Shown here: piece by piece, positions 1 through 8,435 of the stretch
Layout: every line of letters starts with the position of its first letter
How positions within the stretch are numbered: position 1 is the stretch's first letter
DNA from: an uncultured Bacteroidaceae bacterium
Lineage (GTDB): Bacteria; Bacteroidota; Bacteroidia; Bacteroidales; Bacteroidaceae
Direction: 5' to 3'
DNA: 46,968 bases
Assembly: GCA_944320965.1 (NCBI GenBank)
Contig: CALUJO010000017.1
Coordinates: forward strand, 1 to 46,968
Made by a program: the position numbers and the translations under genes
The notes under the pieces: model-generated
What the model saw: the letters and a program-made list of their open reading frames with translations, nothing else
The model's database searches: none
Told to the model about the DNA's origin: nothing

Positions 1-121
1 CAAAGACCGATATGATTCAAGTGAACCGAATTTATTTAATTTTTAACCTTGTCCATTTTTAGTGGACAGTAGTGAATAAATATCTATAATGTAGATAAAA
101 TATCTTTAGCCTAAAATTTGA

Positions 122-153
122 TTTGTAGTTATTATTGTTTTTATATACCTTTG
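122..153 (+). promoter_or_regulatory. Predicted Bacteroidetes promoter for the leader and secreted protein
   Basis: TTTG at 122-125 is followed after exactly 20 bp by TACCTTTG at 146-153, which matches the Bacteroidetes primary sigma factor pattern (-33 TTTG, -7 TAnnTTTG). Transcription would begin near 160 and give a leader of about 318 nt before the start codon at 478. This is a motif match only. Confidence 0.6.
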
Positions 154-250
154 TAAGGTAATAATTAAAGCAATTTGCCTATGAAACATTAGCGTATAAT
201 TGATACGCATATTTTAAAAATATTGGAAAAGCGTTTTAGCTCTGTTCTGT

Positions 251-362
251 CCTCAAAAGTTTGGCGACTAATGATACCGACAAGAATACAGCAAAAATGC
301 TCGTGCTACATAGCGCGGGCTTTTAGTCATTCTGTCGGTAGGTTACGCCAAACACCTTGAGG
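251..362 (+). other. Nested palindromic leader element, likely structured RNA
   Basis: Three inverted repeats are nested. The outer arms are 251-266 (CCTCAA, aa, GTTTGGCG) and 346-362 (CGCCAAAC, acc, TTGAGG). The middle arms are 275-287 and 329-340 (TACCGACA with TGTCGGTA, plus an AGAAT/ATTC extension). The apical hairpin is 299-307 with 312-320, nine pairs including G-U. An open frame of 29 codons (ATG 271 to TGA 358-360) and one of 9 codons (ATG 297 to TAG 324-326) lie inside it. From memory, similar elements with the same apical peptide frame recur in Bacteroidales mobile DNA; I could not check this. It could fold as a leader RNA controlling the gene at 478, or be a relic of a mobile element. 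Confidence 0.6.
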
Positions 363-477
363 AAGAATAACTGAAAGTACCGCGTTTTTTTATGTGCGTA
401 TTTCTATTTTAGGTACAATGGAGTTATCCGAAAAGCCATAAAATGAGTAGGAAAGTATTTAATAAATAAAATGAATT

Positions 478-894
478 ATGAAAAAGATAATTATTTTAAC
501 ATGCTTACTATTAGTATCAATTTTTCCTGTTTTTGCAGAAGAAGGTTCAGGATATTGTAAGATAGCAGGAACTGCAAACGATTATGTAGAAGCAACAGCT
601 TATTTAGATGCCGTTGGCGGGGATAATATTTCCGGAAACATAGTTATTTCAAATTCTTCATCTAAACCTCTTATGTCTGTTCGTATTAATGTTACGGCTG
701 AAGTATATGTTTTTATTTTAGGTAAAAATGGAGAAAAAAACCGTAGTGAGTGGAGACAAGTTACAATTTACGACAGTAATTATACAAAACAGATTGCAGC
801 TTATTCAAATGGGGCAATACCTGTAACAATTAAAGGCAGTCAAATTCGCAACATTAGAGTCAGTGTAAATAATCCTACATGCTATAATAAATAA
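478..894 (+). CDS. Small secreted protein of unknown function
   Basis: This 138-residue protein is not one I recognise. Residues 1-20 form a signal peptide (KK, a hydrophobic core, then PVFA before EEGSG), so the mature protein is probably periplasmic or exported. The mature part is about 118 residues, rich in Ser, Asn, Val and Ile with alternating hydrophobic stretches, which suggests a beta-sandwich. It has one Cys close to each end (C27 and C135), which could form a disulfide. The start is the first ATG, right after an AT-rich segment with no Shine-Dalgarno, as is normal in this phylum. It is monocistronic, with a strong terminator at 976-1012, and sits behind a 318-nt structured leader that looks like mobile-element sequence. 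It may therefore be an accessory gene brought in with that leader. No function is proposed. Confidence 0.7.
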   Translation: MKKIIILTCLLLVSIFPVFAEEGSGYCKIAGTANDYVEATAYLDAVGGDNISGNIVISNSSSKPLMSVRINVTAEVYVFILGKNGEKNRSEWRQVTIYDSNYTKQIAAYSNGAIPVTIKGSQIRNIRVSVNNPTCYNK

Positions 895-975
895 ATTAGA
901 GACAAAATATAAATAACTAAAAATCTATTTAATAGTTGCCTATTTATAATTTGACAGAAGCCATATCAAGGAACA

Positions 976-1012
976 AAAAAAGACCGGCATTGATATAATG
1001 CCGGTCTTTTTT
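976..1012. terminator. Bidirectional rho-independent terminator
   Basis: A 15-bp perfect stem (arms 976-990 and 998-1012, core GACCGGCAT) has a 7-nt loop and is flanked by A6 on the left and T6 on the right. It can end transcription of the plus-strand gene at 478 and of minus-strand recQ. Confidence 0.9.
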
Positions 1013-1028
1013 GTTTTAATGATGTTTT

Positions 1029-3209
1029 TTAATTTGCAAGTTCTGAAAGGAATTTGATTCTTACAAGTCTTATTTCATCTTCTGTGTAATCATTTCCAAG
1101 TTCATTGATTGCCTCTTCAAGACTGTCTGTTTCTGATTCCTTGAAGTATTCATAGATATCTTCAAGATGGTATTCATCCATAACATCGTTCAGGAAGTAA
1201 TCAATATTTATCTTGGTACCTGAATATACAATAGCTTCAATTTCATCAAGAAGTTCGTTAAAGTCAATACCCTTTGCAACCGCAATATCATCAAGTGCAA
1301 CCTTACGGTCAATGCTCTGGATGATTGAAACTTTAAGCTTTGACTTGTTTGCAACTGTCTTTACACGGAAGTCTTCAGGACGTTCTATATCATTTTCCTC
1401 ACAATGCTTTTTGATAAGTTCGCAGAATTCCTTGCCATAGCGTTTTGCCTTACCAGCACCGACACCAGGGATATTCTGCAATTCCTCGATTGTTATAGGA
1501 TAAATGGTTGACATCACTTCAAGAGATGGGTCCTGGAAGATTACATATGGAGGCAAATTAAGAGTCTTTGCCATTTTCTTTCTCAAATCCTTCAGCATAG
1601 AGAACAATGCCGGGTCAACGGCACATGCAGCTCCAGTTTTAACAGGCATTTCTTCAGGTTCCTCATCTTCGCTGTCTTCAGTCACAACCTTAAATGATAC
1701 AGGGTGCTTCATAAACTTCTTGCCGGCATCGGTAATCTTCAGAATTCCGTAATTCTCAACATCCTTTTCAAGATATCCGGCAATTACAGCCTGCATTATA
1801 ACAGCACTCCACACACGTTCTTCCTGGTCAACTCCACTTCCGTAGACATCAAGGTCATCATGAAGATGATCCTGTATTTCAGATGTTTCACGACCTAACA
1901 AAACATCTATTATATATTCTGCCTTAAATTTTTCCTTGACTGCCTTAATCGCTTCAAGCACAGTCAACAATAATTCTTTTGCTTCCACTAGTTTCTTTGG
2001 CTTTAAACAATTATCACAATTTCCACAATTATCTTCTAAATATTCCTCTCCAAAATAATGCAATAATACTTTTCTTCGGCATAAGGATGATTCAGCATAA
2101 GCTGCAGTCTCAAGCAACAGCTGCTTTCCAATTTCCTGTTCGGCTATTGGCTTTCCCTGCATGAACTTTTCCAGTTTCTGCAAGTCCTTGTTTGTATAGA
2201 ATGTTATGCACTGACCTTCTCCACCGTCTCTTCCGGCACGACCTGTTTCCTGGTAATATCCTTCAAGACTCTTTGGAATATCATAATGTATAACATATCT
2301 TACATCGGGTTTGTCAATTCCCATACCGAAAGCTATTGTAGCAACAATAACATCAACATTTTCCATCAGGAAAGCATCCTGATTCTCGGTACGCGTTGCA
2401 GAATCCATACCCGCATGATAAGGCAAAGCCTTTATTCCGTTTGCTACAAGTATCTCGGCAAGTTCCTCAACCTTCTTACGGCTAAGACAATATATTATAC
2501 CGGATTTTCCCTCATTGTTCTTTATGAACTTGATGATATCCTTGTCAACATTGTCAGTCTTAGGGCGAACCTGATAAAACAGATTCGGACGGTTGAATGA
2601 AGATTTGAAAACCTTTGCATCGGCCATTCCAAGATTTTTCTGAATGTCATGCTGAACCTTAGGTGTTGCTGTTGCAGTCAAAGCAATAACCGGCGCACGT
2701 CCGATCTTATTTATGATAGGGCGAATGCGTCTGTATTCAGGACGGAAGTCATGTCCCCATTCAGAAATACAGTGAGATTCGTCCACCGCATAAAATGATA
2801 TCTTAACCCCACGAAGAAAATCAATATTCTCTTCCTTAGTCAGAGATTCAGGAGCAACATACAGCAACTTGGTCTTGCCTGAAACAATATCAACTCTAAC
2901 CTGTTCAATGGCAGATTTGGACAAAGAAGAATTTATGAAATGGGCAACGCCATCCTCTTCACTGAAATTTCTCATTGCATCAACCTGATTCTTCATCAGG
3001 GCTATCAATGGAGAAATAACAATTGCCGTTCCCTCCATAAGCAGAGAAGGTAACTGATAACACAAAGATTTACCACCTCCAGTTGGCATAAGAACAAATG
3101 TATCATTCCCTGCCAATAGATTTTCAATTATAGCTTCCTGATTGCCTTTGAAGTTATCAAAGCCAAAATACTGTTTAAGCTTAGCTGTTAAATCTATTCT
3201 GTCTGCCAT
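1029..3209 (-). CDS. recQ: ATP-dependent DNA helicase RecQ
   Basis: A superfamily 2 3'-5' DNA helicase that unwinds branched DNA in recombinational repair. It has 726 residues: Walker A TGGGKS at 43-48, DESH motif II at 143-146, a C-terminal helicase lobe with the arginine-finger segment near 322-328 (TGRAGRD), and the RecQ-C-terminal zinc site with Cys 377, 395, 398 and 401. An HRDC domain follows around residues 535-615, with a helix-hairpin-helix-like IPGVGAGKAKRYG. About 110 acidic residues follow the HRDC domain; this extension is common in Bacteroidetes RecQ. It is the last gene of the tig-clpP-clpX-recQ cluster, 111 nt after clpX, and has a weak promoter of its own in the gap. Transcription ends at the terminator at 976-1012. 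Confidence 0.95.
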   Translation of the reverse strand: MADRIDLTAKLKQYFGFDNFKGNQEAIIENLLAGNDTFVLMPTGGGKSLCYQLPSLLMEGTAIVISPLIALMKNQVDAMRNFSEEDGVAHFINSSLSKSAIEQVRVDIVSGKTKLLYVAPESLTKEENIDFLRGVKISFYAVDESHCISEWGHDFRPEYRRIRPIINKIGRAPVIALTATATPKVQHDIQKNLGMADAKVFKSSFNRPNLFYQVRPKTDNVDKDIIKFIKNNEGKSGIIYCLSRKKVEELAEILVANGIKALPYHAGMDSATRTENQDAFLMENVDVIVATIAFGMGIDKPDVRYVIHYDIPKSLEGYYQETGRAGRDGGEGQCITFYTNKDLQKLEKFMQGKPIAEQEIGKQLLLETAAYAESSLCRRKVLLHYFGEEYLEDNCGNCDNCLKPKKLVEAKELLLTVLEAIKAVKEKFKAEYIIDVLLGRETSEIQDHLHDDLDVYGSGVDQEERVWSAVIMQAVIAGYLEKDVENYGILKITDAGKKFMKHPVSFKVVTEDSEDEEPEEMPVKTGAACAVDPALFSMLKDLRKKMAKTLNLPPYVIFQDPSLEVMSTIYPITIEELQNIPGVGAGKAKRYGKEFCELIKKHCEENDIERPEDFRVKTVANKSKLKVSIIQSIDRKVALDDIAVAKGIDFNELLDEIEAIVYSGTKINIDYFLNDVMDEYHLEDIYEYFKESETDSLEEAINELGNDYTEDEIRLVRIKFLSELAN

Positions 3210-3258
3210 ATTCTAAAAAATTAAACTTCCAGACCCTCGCTTTCGCTTTAAGTCTAAA

Positions 3259-3286
3259 CAAAGATATAAACTATTTAGAATAACAA
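3259..3286 (-). promoter_or_regulatory. Possible internal promoter for recQ
   Basis: On the minus strand, TATCTTTG (plus coordinates 3259-3266) matches the -7 consensus. A TTG at 3284-3286 lies 17 bp upstream, slightly short of the usual 19-21. It would allow recQ to be expressed separately from clpX. Confidence 0.4.
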
Positions 3287-3320
3287 AAGAAATATCTACA
3301 ATTATTTTTTTAATAAAATG

Positions 3321-4547
3321 CTAAATACTGTTTTGTAATTTGGCAATATTGGCTTTTTCTATCTGGTGCCTAGCAAAATCAAGACTGACGTTATATGATT
3401 TGACTTTTTTAGATGGCAAATCATACATTGCATCTATCATTATTGTTTCAACAATAGAACGCAATCCGCGCGCACCGAGTTTGAACTCCATTGCCTTGTC
3501 AACAATATAGTCAAGAACATCATTGTCAAATGTAAGTTTGATACCATCCATCTCAAACAGTTTTACATACTGCTTGATTATTGAATTCTTGGGTTCTGTC
3601 AATATATTGCGCAGGGCTTTCCAGTCAAGAGGATTCAAATAAGTCAATACAGGCAATCGTCCTATGATTTCAGGGATAAGTCCGAATGACTTCAAATCCT
3701 GAGGTGCTATATACTGCATCATATTGCTTTTGTCTATTGCCGCACTGTTCTGCACAGCACTGAAACCGACAACATGTGTATTCAGTCTGTGAGCAATCTT
3801 CTTCTCTATTCCGTCAAAGGCACCACCACAGATAAACAGAATATCCTTTGTATTTACCTGTATGAACTTCTGCTCCGGATGCTTTCGTCCTCCCTGTGGC
3901 GGAACATTGACAACAGAACCTTCAAGAAGTTTCAACAAAGCCTGCTGTACGCCTTCACCACTAACATCACGTGTTATAGAAGGATTATCACTCTTGCGGG
4001 CAATTTTGTCTATCTCATCAATAAAGACAATACCCCTCTCGGCCTGTTCAACATCATAGTCGGCAACCTGCAACAGTCTGGAAAGAATACTTTCCACGTC
4101 CTCACCGACATATCCTGCCTGTGTTAGAACTGTAGCATCAACTATAGTAAACGGAACTTTAAGAAGTTTGGCAATTGTCTTGGCAAGCAGAGTCTTTCCG
4201 GTTCCGGTACTTCCAACCATTATGATATTTGACTTTTCAATCTCAACATCATCACCCTGGTCTATCTGCATAAGACGCTTGTAATGGTTGTAAACAGAAA
4301 CTGCAAGGAAACGCTTTGCATCATCCTGACCGATAACATATTTGTCAAGATACTCCTTTATGTCAGCCGGTTTCGGGAGTTCATCCAACGAAAAACGCTT
4401 TTTTGAAGGAGCCGATTTCATTGTTTCCTTTATAATCTCTGCAGCCCTCATCGCACAGCTGTCACAGATATATCCGGATTCTCCTGCAAGCAGAAGCCCT
4501 ACCTGGTCTTCAGTCTGTCCGCAAAAAGAACATTTATTTTTCTTCAT
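3321..4547 (-). CDS. clpX: ATP-dependent Clp protease ATP-binding subunit ClpX
   Basis: An AAA+ unfoldase that recognises degradation tags, unfolds client proteins and threads them into ClpP in the cytoplasm. It has 408 residues, the usual length. The N-terminal zinc-binding domain has Cys 6, 9, 28 and 31. Walker A GSTGTGKT is at 112-119 and Walker B IVFIDEID at 173-180. Sensor and C-terminal small AAA+ domain sequences follow ([13 protein letters not shown] segment, here [12 protein letters not shown]). It starts 27 nt after the clpP stop, with clpP and tig upstream, so it is almost certainly cotranscribed with its protease partner. Confidence 0.97.
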   Translation of the reverse strand: MKKNKCSFCGQTEDQVGLLLAGESGYICDSCAMRAAEIIKETMKSAPSKKRFSLDELPKPADIKEYLDKYVIGQDDAKRFLAVSVYNHYKRLMQIDQGDDVEIEKSNIIMVGSTGTGKTLLAKTIAKLLKVPFTIVDATVLTQAGYVGEDVESILSRLLQVADYDVEQAERGIVFIDEIDKIARKSDNPSITRDVSGEGVQQALLKLLEGSVVNVPPQGGRKHPEQKFIQVNTKDILFICGGAFDGIEKKIAHRLNTHVVGFSAVQNSAAIDKSNMMQYIAPQDLKSFGLIPEIIGRLPVLTYLNPLDWKALRNILTEPKNSIIKQYVKLFEMDGIKLTFDNDVLDYIVDKAMEFKLGARGLRSIVETIMIDAMYDLPSKKVKSYNVSLDFARHQIEKANIAKLQNSI

Positions 4548-4574
4548 TCTAAAATTCAGATATGTTTCCGATTA

Positions 4575-5243
4575 TTATTTCTTGAAAAAGATTGAGTCAA
4601 TCATTCCGTACTGAACAGCCTCTTCAGCAGTCATCCAGTAATCACGGTCAGAATCCTTTGCAATCTTTTCAATATCATTGTGTGAATGTTCTGCAATAAT
4701 GGTGTAAAGTTCATTCTTCAGTTTCATGATTTCCCTAGCAGTGATTTCGATATCTGAAGCCTGTCCCTGCGCTCCGCCAAGAGGCTGATGAATCATTACT
4801 CTTGAATGTTTTAGAGCAGAACGCTTTCCTTCCTTTCCTGCAACCAGAAGAACTGCAGCCATTGATGCAGCCATACCGGTACATATTGTAGAAACATCAC
4901 TTGTTACAAACTGCATTGTATCGTAAATGCCAAGACCTGCATAAACAGATCCGCCAGGAGAATTTATATAAATTGAGATATCTTTTCCAGGTTCAACAGA
5001 ATCAAGATACAGAAGCTGTGCCTGAAGCACATTGGCTGTATAGTCGTTTATCTCTGTTCCAAGAAAGATTACACGGTCCATCATCAGACGTGAGAACACA
5101 TCCAGCTGTGTAACATTCAACTGTCTTTCTTCAAGAATATATGGATTCAGGTAATTTGCCTGAGAACGGATAACATCATCAAATACCTGTCCGTTCGTAC
5201 CTAAATGCTTTACAGCAAATTTTCTAAAATCGTTCATAGACAT
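4575..5243 (-). CDS. clpP: ATP-dependent Clp protease proteolytic subunit ClpP
   Basis: The serine peptidase that forms the tetradecameric degradation chamber and works with ClpX. The longest open frame begins at a GTG (5249), but the ATG two codons later (5243) is the better start and gives 222 residues. A third ATG at 5237 is also possible. Numbered from 5243, the catalytic Ser is residue 127 in GMAASMAA, the His is residue 152 in MIHQPLGG and the Asp is about residue 201 in DRDYWM. The head region INSPGGSVYAG is intact. It lies between tig and clpX. An 89-nt gap before it, after tig, holds a hairpin that may tune expression relative to tig. Confidence 0.97.
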   Translation of the reverse strand: MSMNDFRKFAVKHLGTNGQVFDDVIRSQANYLNPYILEERQLNVTQLDVFSRLMMDRVIFLGTEINDYTANVLQAQLLYLDSVEPGKDISIYINSPGGSVYAGLGIYDTMQFVTSDVSTICTGMAASMAAVLLVAGKEGKRSALKHSRVMIHQPLGGAQGQASDIEITAREIMKLKNELYTIIAEHSHNDIEKIAKDSDRDYWMTAEEAVQYGMIDSIFFKK

Positions 5244-5272
5244 ATTCACTAATGTTATATTATTAGATAAGA

Positions 5273-5313
5273 AAGGAGTCCTTTAATCTTGAAAAACAAT
5301 TAAAGAACTCCTT
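5273..5313 (-). other. Hairpin in the tig-clpP gap
   Basis: Inverted repeat AAGGAGT (5273-5279) with ACTCCTT (5307-5313), extended by CTTTAAT/ATTAAAG inside. On the minus strand it follows the tig stop and has no long T tract after it. It is more likely a partial terminator, processing site or mRNA stabiliser than a full stop. Confidence 0.5.
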
Positions 5314-5338
5314 GCAGTATTTGTATTATTCAAGAATC

Positions 5339-6694
5339 TTACTCAAAAAGTTTGGTAAATTCTTCCATTGAAACTTCTTTGTTTTCCAAAGTTACCTTGT
5401 CTTTCAAAGCCAAAGCAAGTTTAGCCTCAACACTCTGGTCAACCATAGCCTGAACAGTTTCCTGCTTCTTCAACATTTCCTGTGCATAGTTTGTCACTAC
5501 ATCTTCAGGAACGTTAATCATACCATACTGTGCAAACTGAGCTCTTGTAGTTCTCTTAGCCTGTTCAAGTACGTCAGCCTGTTCAACTTTGATTTCGTTA
5601 TCCTTAACAAGCTGTTCCTTGATAAGATGCCATGTAAGCTGTTCGATGCTCTTGTCATAGTTTTCTTCAACAAAAGCTTCGCCTTTATCCTTATTGTTAA
5701 GATACATAATCTTCTTAAGCAATGCATCAGGGAATTCAAGCTTACCGATCTTTTCAACAAGCAGATTACGAACATCAACCAAGAAACGGTAGTTGCTGTC
5801 GCCTTCAAGCTGAGAAGCCATTGATTCTTTTGTTTTAGCACGGAATTCTTCTTCTGACTTAACAACGCCTTCGCCAAATACTTCGTCAAACAGTTCCTGA
5901 GTCAATTCACCTTCAACAAAACGAGTGATTTCTGTAATCTGGAATGAGAAGTTACCTTTGTGTTCTGCAACTTCCTCTTTCTTTATTTTCAAAAGAGAAG
6001 ACAATTCAACTTCAGAACCGTCATAAGCAACAGAAGGATTGATTGTAAGAACATCGTTTTTCTTTGCACCGTTAAACAATGCTTTCTGTTCATCGTTCTT
6101 GAAGTAAGAAGGCATCATGATAGCATCTTCTACCTGAAGACCACCTTCCTTAACGTTATTGTTTTCATCAAGTTCTGCAAGATGTCCCTTAACCATATCT
6201 TTGTCCTGATATGATTCAACCTTTTCATACTTGCCAGTACGCTGCTTGTATGAAGACATCTGACGGTCAATCATTTCGTCAGAAACCTGAATATTATAGA
6301 AAGGAACTGTATCTTCCTTTGAAAGTTCTGCCTTGAATTCAGGAGCAAGAGCAATATCAAATACAAACTCAAATTCTTCCTGAGTAGCAAAATCTATTAC
6401 AGGCTGCTTTTCTTCGTTTGGAAGAGGTTCGCCAAGCATGTTGATCTTGTTTTCACGAACATATTCATAAACCTTTTCCTGTAGTATCTTATTTATTTCT
6501 TCTGCCAATACAGCCTTACCATACTGTTTCTTTATCAAACCCATTGGCACCATTCCCTGACGGAAACCAGGCATATTGACACGACGACGTAAATCTTTAA
6601 GAGCCTTTTCTACTCTTTCCTGATAATCTGCTTTTTCCAACTTCACAGTAAGCAATGCGCTTACCTTGTCAATGTTCTGTAATGAAACGTTCAT
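5339..6694 (-). CDS. tig: Trigger factor (ribosome-associated chaperone)
   Basis: Binds the ribosome near the exit tunnel and protects nascent chains. It has 451 residues. The N-terminal ribosome-binding domain carries the signature GFRQGMVP at 43-50 after the usual charged helix (ALKDLRRRVN). The central part matches the trigger-factor FKBP-like region only loosely, as is usual in Bacteroidetes, so prolyl isomerase activity is uncertain. The helical C-terminal chaperone domain runs from about residue 260 to the end. It is the first gene of the tig-clpP-clpX-recQ cluster, with a good promoter 50 nt upstream (6745-6775). Grouping the chaperone with the Clp protease is an old, widely conserved arrangement. 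Confidence 0.95.
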   Translation of the reverse strand: MNVSLQNIDKVSALLTVKLEKADYQERVEKALKDLRRRVNMPGFRQGMVPMGLIKKQYGKAVLAEEINKILQEKVYEYVRENKINMLGEPLPNEEKQPVIDFATQEEFEFVFDIALAPEFKAELSKEDTVPFYNIQVSDEMIDRQMSSYKQRTGKYEKVESYQDKDMVKGHLAELDENNNVKEGGLQVEDAIMMPSYFKNDEQKALFNGAKKNDVLTINPSVAYDGSEVELSSLLKIKKEEVAEHKGNFSFQITEITRFVEGELTQELFDEVFGEGVVKSEEEFRAKTKESMASQLEGDSNYRFLVDVRNLLVEKIGKLEFPDALLKKIMYLNNKDKGEAFVEENYDKSIEQLTWHLIKEQLVKDNEIKVEQADVLEQAKRTTRAQFAQYGMINVPEDVVTNYAQEMLKKQETVQAMVDQSVEAKLALALKDKVTLENKEVSMEEFTKLFE

Positions 6695-6744
6695 TCCTTT
6701 AAATATTTATATATTACTAAATTATTCTTGTTTGTTTGAGTTTG

Positions 6745-6775
6745 CAAAATTATATCTAATCTTTTATATATCAAA
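6745..6775 (-). promoter_or_regulatory. Promoter of the tig-clpP-clpX operon
   Basis: On the minus strand, TTTG (6772-6775), a 19-bp spacer and TAATTTTG (6745-6752) fit the Bacteroidetes consensus. The start would be near 6738 with a leader of about 44 nt. Confidence 0.7.
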
Positions 6776-6839
6776 TTTAAAATTGATAAAAATCTTATTT
6801 ATTATACTAAGATTTACTATACTTCTCACCTTATAAGAC

Positions 6840-7481
6840 TCAATCAATATATTTAACCTTATCAGTACGTCTTGGCTTTGCAGCAGGTTTTTCATCCGGA
6901 TAACCAAATCCTATTGCATAAAGCAATTCATACCCTTCGGAAAATCCCAATTTATTTAAATAAGCTGCAGCCTCTTCATTTTCGTTCATAAATCTTACTA
7001 TACCACCAAGACAACATGAACCTATACCCATTGACCATGCAGAAAGTATCATGTTTCCTCCAAGCAATCCACAATCAACCTGTGAAAGGTCATAGTTTTT
7101 ATCATTTGCAATAAATACAACAGTCGGTGCATTGCTGAAAGGGTTCTTAAAACCGGCCTTTTGTGCAGCCTCAGGATTATTTCGTTTGTATATTTCAGTT
7201 ATACCATTTATAAAATCACTGTCGTCTACAATTCGTACTTCGTATGACTGAAGAGCCATTCCATTAGGAGCATTTATGCCACACTTGACAATTGTATCCA
7301 TTTTGGACCTTTCAACAGGCTGAGAATGATATTTACGGACACTTCTTCTTGTCATTATATTTTCATAGACAATCTGACTTTTATCCGGTTCTTTACATAC
7401 GGTACTATCCTTACTGCATTCTCCATTGCATGACATCAATAATGCAGCACAACATGCTGACAATAGAAAAAACTTTTTCAT
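6840..7481 (-). CDS. Nitroreductase family protein, probable lipoprotein
   Basis: An FMN-dependent oxidoreductase of the nitroreductase fold. The open frame extends to 7562, but the ATG at 7481 is preferred. A promoter at 7508-7538 predicts a start near 7501, and this ATG opens a clean lipoprotein signal (MKKFFLL, hydrophobic run, LLMSC lipobox) with Cys 18 as the lipidated residue. The mature protein has the family's N-terminal FMN phosphate motif TRRSVRKY and a Gly-rich segment SMGIGSCCLGG late in the fold. It has 213 residues in total. Membrane-anchored nitroreductases of this type occur in Bacteroidales; the natural substrate is unknown. It is monocistronic and divergent from the gene at 7629. 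Confidence 0.85.
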   Translation of the reverse strand: MKKFFLLSACCAALLMSCNGECSKDSTVCKEPDKSQIVYENIMTRRSVRKYHSQPVERSKMDTIVKCGINAPNGMALQSYEVRIVDDSDFINGITEIYKRNNPEAAQKAGFKNPFSNAPTVVFIANDKNYDLSQVDCGLLGGNMILSAWSMGIGSCCLGGIVRFMNENEEAAAYLNKLGFSEGYELLYAIGFGYPDEKPAAKPRRTDKVKYID

Positions 7482-7507
7482 ACTAAAAATCATTTTGTTA
7501 CCAACCA

Positions 7508-7538
7508 CAAAAATAAAAACACTAAAGTATATAGACAA
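7508..7538 (-). promoter_or_regulatory. Promoter of the nitroreductase gene
   Basis: Minus strand: TTG (7536-7538), 20-bp spacer, TATTTTTG (7508-7515). It predicts a start near 7501 and a 20-nt leader, which decides the start codon at 7481. Confidence 0.6.
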
Positions 7539-7628
7539 TACGTTTAAAGAATTTACATACAATAAATATGCTATTACTTGCTTATTTAGTATCTTTTCAC
7601 GAATATTGTATCTAAAATCATATTATTA

Positions 7629-8432
7629 ATGACCGGAAAATATTTCTTATACAAAAAAGCTCTTATATTTGATGGGGAACATCATAAGGAAACAAAGTTA
7701 GATAAAAATGAAGCATACAGTATACTTAAACAAAGCAATGCTGTCATGCTTAGAAATACATACAACTTTGACAATACAAAGAGTTCCAGTTTCTGGTATG
7801 TAATAAAGGATTCATTTAATGGCTTTGACGAACTAAAGAGCCGAACAAGAAATAAAATAAGACATGCAATAAAGTTTTTCGATATAAGACCTCTGACAAA
7901 AGAAGAAATATATAATAATACATTTGATATATACATAAAAGCCTACAAATCTTACAAAAGCACGACAGATCACATTTTAAACAAAGATGAATTTTTATCT
8001 GAAATAAATAATAAAAATGAATTTTGGGGATGTATTGACAGAAAAAACGGAAAACTTGTTGCTTATGCAGAAAACATTGTCAGAGAAGAATCTTGTGAGT
8101 TCAGAACACTAAAAGCAGACCCTGAATATCTTTCAAACGGTTATTATCCTTTTTATGGTCTTTTCTACAAAATGAACGAATACTATCTGAAAGAAAAAGG
8201 CCTAAAATATGTATCGGATGGCAGCAGAAGCATAACAAAGCACAGCAATATCCAGAATTTTCTGATTAACAACTTCAAATTCAGAAGAGCATATACAAAC
8301 TTGAAAATTTATTATAAACCACTGGTTAAAATTGCTGTTATAATCCTCTACCCTTTCAGATTCCTTATTCCACAAAGCAAAATCAAATCTGTATTAAGAC
8401 AGGAAAGTATGGCTAGAAATACAAGAGAATAA
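7629..8432 (+). CDS. GNAT/FemAB-like acyltransferase of unknown substrate
   Basis: A 267-residue protein that looks like the GNAT/FemAB-like group often found with polysaccharide genes in Bacteroidetes. The central part has features of that fold: a basic helix (SRTRNKIRHAIK) near residues 70-82, a beta strand WGCIDRKNGKLVAYAE near 140, and a segment of the type GYYPFYGLFYKMNEYYL that would pack the acyl-donor site. I see no signal peptide. The C-terminal 60 residues are basic with a hydrophobic stretch (VKIAVIILYPFRFLI) that may touch the membrane. It is convergent with a glycosyltransferase, with only 3 nt between the stop codons, so the two may act on the same surface glycan. The family call is from overall appearance and is only moderately sure. 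Confidence 0.5.
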   Translation: MTGKYFLYKKALIFDGEHHKETKLDKNEAYSILKQSNAVMLRNTYNFDNTKSSSFWYVIKDSFNGFDELKSRTRNKIRHAIKFFDIRPLTKEEIYNNTFDIYIKAYKSYKSTTDHILNKDEFLSEINNKNEFWGCIDRKNGKLVAYAENIVREESCEFRTLKADPEYLSNGYYPFYGLFYKMNEYYLKEKGLKYVSDGSRSITKHSNIQNFLINNFKFRRAYTNLKIYYKPLVKIAVIILYPFRFLIPQSKIKSVLRQESMARNTRE

Positions 8433-8435
8433 CTA

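Noticed and set aside
41..76. Short inverted repeat TGTCCA/TGGACA as an insertion sequence end
   Set aside because: It is a single 6-bp hairpin with no transposase gene, matching terminal repeat or target duplication in view.
5518..5889. 123-residue minus-strand frame inside tig
   Set aside because: It is an alternative-frame shadow of trigger factor with a low-complexity Leu/Lys/Ser translation.
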